DNA of 64,000 nucleotides from Indibacter alkaliphilus LW1. GTDB taxonomy: Bacteria > Bacteroidota > Bacteroidia > Cytophagales > Cyclobacteriaceae. The stretch is from the NCBI RefSeq assembly GCF_000295935.2, contig NZ_ALWO02000036.1:124001-188000 (forward strand). The letters are read 5' to 3'. A program made the translations under genes and the position numbers. Positions 62,961-64,000 of the stretch are shown here, in pieces. Numbering within the stretch: position 1 is the stretch's first letter; each line of letters starts with the position of its first letter. The notes under the pieces are model-generated. The model saw only the letters and a program-made list of their open reading frames with translations, searched no databases and was not told the origin of the DNA.

Positions 62961-63197
62961 GATTACCATTGACATAAATCGGGGCGGCACGTCACCCTGA
63001 GATTTTAAAATTGACATTTACAGATAATCAAATGAAAAGGTTTCACGCAGCGGGCCCAGCGAGGTCGCAGCGATCGCCGCGAGAAATAGCTATTTGTTAA
63101 TGGTACCAAGAAAGAATGACGGAGGACCAACTGTCATTTCCTTTCTGTAATTACTCCGAATAAATAACTAGAAATTAATTAATTCTTAACCTTAATT
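62961..63197. repeat. Intergenic element with GC-rich core between envelope genes
   Basis: About 63038-63090 reads TTTCACGCAGCGGGCCCAGCG then GTCGCAGCGATCGCCGCGAGA, far more GC-rich than its surroundings and self-complementary in part (GCGATCGC). A diverged copy lies at about 60020-60070. GGTACCAAG (63101) recalls the ars-operon hairpin family. No gene seen. Confidence 0.5.
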
Positions 63198-64000
63198 CAT
63201 GCAAAAATTCAAACCCATATATTTTTTTTTACTGCTCGTGTTTTTGTTGCCTGGTACAAAGGTCTTTTCACAATATGTGATTCAAGGAAAAGTGCTTGAT
63301 GCCGAAACTTTGGAGCCTGTGGAGTTTGCCACCGTTTTTATCAACAACTCCACATTTGGAGATATCTCTGATGAGGATGGTCAGTTTTCTATCAATATCC
63401 CAGCTGGAAACCATGAACTCATCGTCAGCTTTATCGGCTATCAGACTTTTAAATATGATTTCAATACTCAAACTCTAAAGACTAACTATGAATTCAGGAT
63501 TTTGCCTGAACCCATTGAATTGGAAGAAACAGAAGTTGAAGTCAAAAGAGACCGGGAATGGTACCGAAACCTTGATGTGTTTAAGCAGAATTTTTTGGGA
63601 ACCAGCATCAATGCAGAGCGCTGCAAAATCCTCAATCCTGAGGTTTTGGTATTGGATGCAGAATCAGAAAAAGGCAAGCTCATGGCAAGGGCCCGGGAAA
63701 CGGTACTTATTGAAAATCCAAACCTGGGCTACACCATTCAATATGTTCTAGTAGGCTTTGAGCTGGATTTGGAAAGTGGAATATCACGGTTTGCCGGATA
63801 TCCATATTTTATTGAAGAAGATGTGCCGCGCAGAAGGCAGAGGAGTTTGCAAAAAAACCGGGAAAGGGCATTCAACGGAAGTATAGCCCATTTTGTCAGG
63901 TCACTGTACTTGGGAAAAGTGGAAGAAGAAGGTTATGAACTTTATGCCATTGAGCGCATTCCAAATCCGAAGCTGACAAGTGAGGAAATGGCCGACATGG
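63198..64000 (+). CDS. Carboxypeptidase-like regulatory domain envelope protein (3' end cut)
   Basis: Starts at the ATG at 63198: MQKFKPIYFFLLLVFLLPGTKVFSQ is a signal peptide. The first domain (about 26-110) is CarbopepD_reg_2 (VIQGKVLDAETLEPVEFATVFINNS, DEDGQFSINIPAGNHELIVSFIGYQ). The next part (FKQNFLGTSINAERCKILNPEVL, RFAGYPYFIEED) matches the extension seen in such proteins of unknown function. The gene continues beyond base 64000; total length unknown. It follows the plug-only protein by 237 bp and probably works at the outer membrane with it. Confidence 0.88.

Overview
The window reads as chromosome from a Bacteroidota bacterium, most likely a Cytophagales/Cyclobacteriaceae-type marine or soil heterotroph (inferred). 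The signs are many short lipoproteins, TonB-dependent receptors with carboxypeptidase-like N-termini, a type IX secretion (T9SS) C-terminal sorting domain, a Reg_prop propeller histidine kinase, a GH29 fucosidase, FISUMP and PorT-type proteins, moderate GC and few Shine-Dalgarno sites. No tRNA, rRNA, CRISPR array, complete insertion sequence or prophage was seen.

Layout. 1-1.3 kb: the N-terminal part of an AAA/DUF4143 ATPase behind a 16-bp-arm palindrome, and an orphan ParD antitoxin. 1.3-4.6 kb: a minus-strand arsenic operon (arsR, DUF6428-like protein, arsC-like phosphatase, ACR3 pump) whose gaps are packed with two families of structured repeats. 4.7-5.4 kb: a lipoprotein beta-carbonic anhydrase. 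5.4-10 kb: minus-strand mgtC-mgtE-Omp85-like-lipoprotein operon. 10.2-13.8 kb: minus-strand wecB-cupin-response regulator-histidine kinase cluster. 14-16.4 kb: lipoprotein plus Wzi-like capsule barrel. 16.9-22.3 kb: propeller sensor kinase and convergent GH29 fucosidase.

22.5-31.3 kb: a plus-strand secreted cluster, with a lipoprotein, two paralogous beta-lactamase-fold lipoproteins and, between them, a 1526-residue beta-helix T9SS cargo protein. 31.5-43.4 kb: a barrel protein, then a sigma factor / membrane anti-sigma with TPRs / secreted TPR-CHAT protease-like module, followed by three large or small lipoproteins and a PorV/FadL-like barrel. This is the most interesting region: its architecture suggests proteolysis-controlled transcription at the cell envelope. 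43.5-49.5 kb: housekeeping genes (alr, methyltransferase, M20 hydrolase, rluE, moxR) and a 58-residue protein ending CIGCGS.

49.7-64 kb: TonB receptor with a partner lipoprotein, a second TonB receptor on the minus strand, a gluconate-2-dehydrogenase subunit 3/GMC oxidoreductase pair in which the GMC gene is split by a one-base frameshift in a T8 tract, and two envelope proteins of the plug/carboxypeptidase-like group, the last cut by the window edge. Gene starts were re-chosen wherever the longest open frame ran upstream of the recognisable signal peptide or domain.
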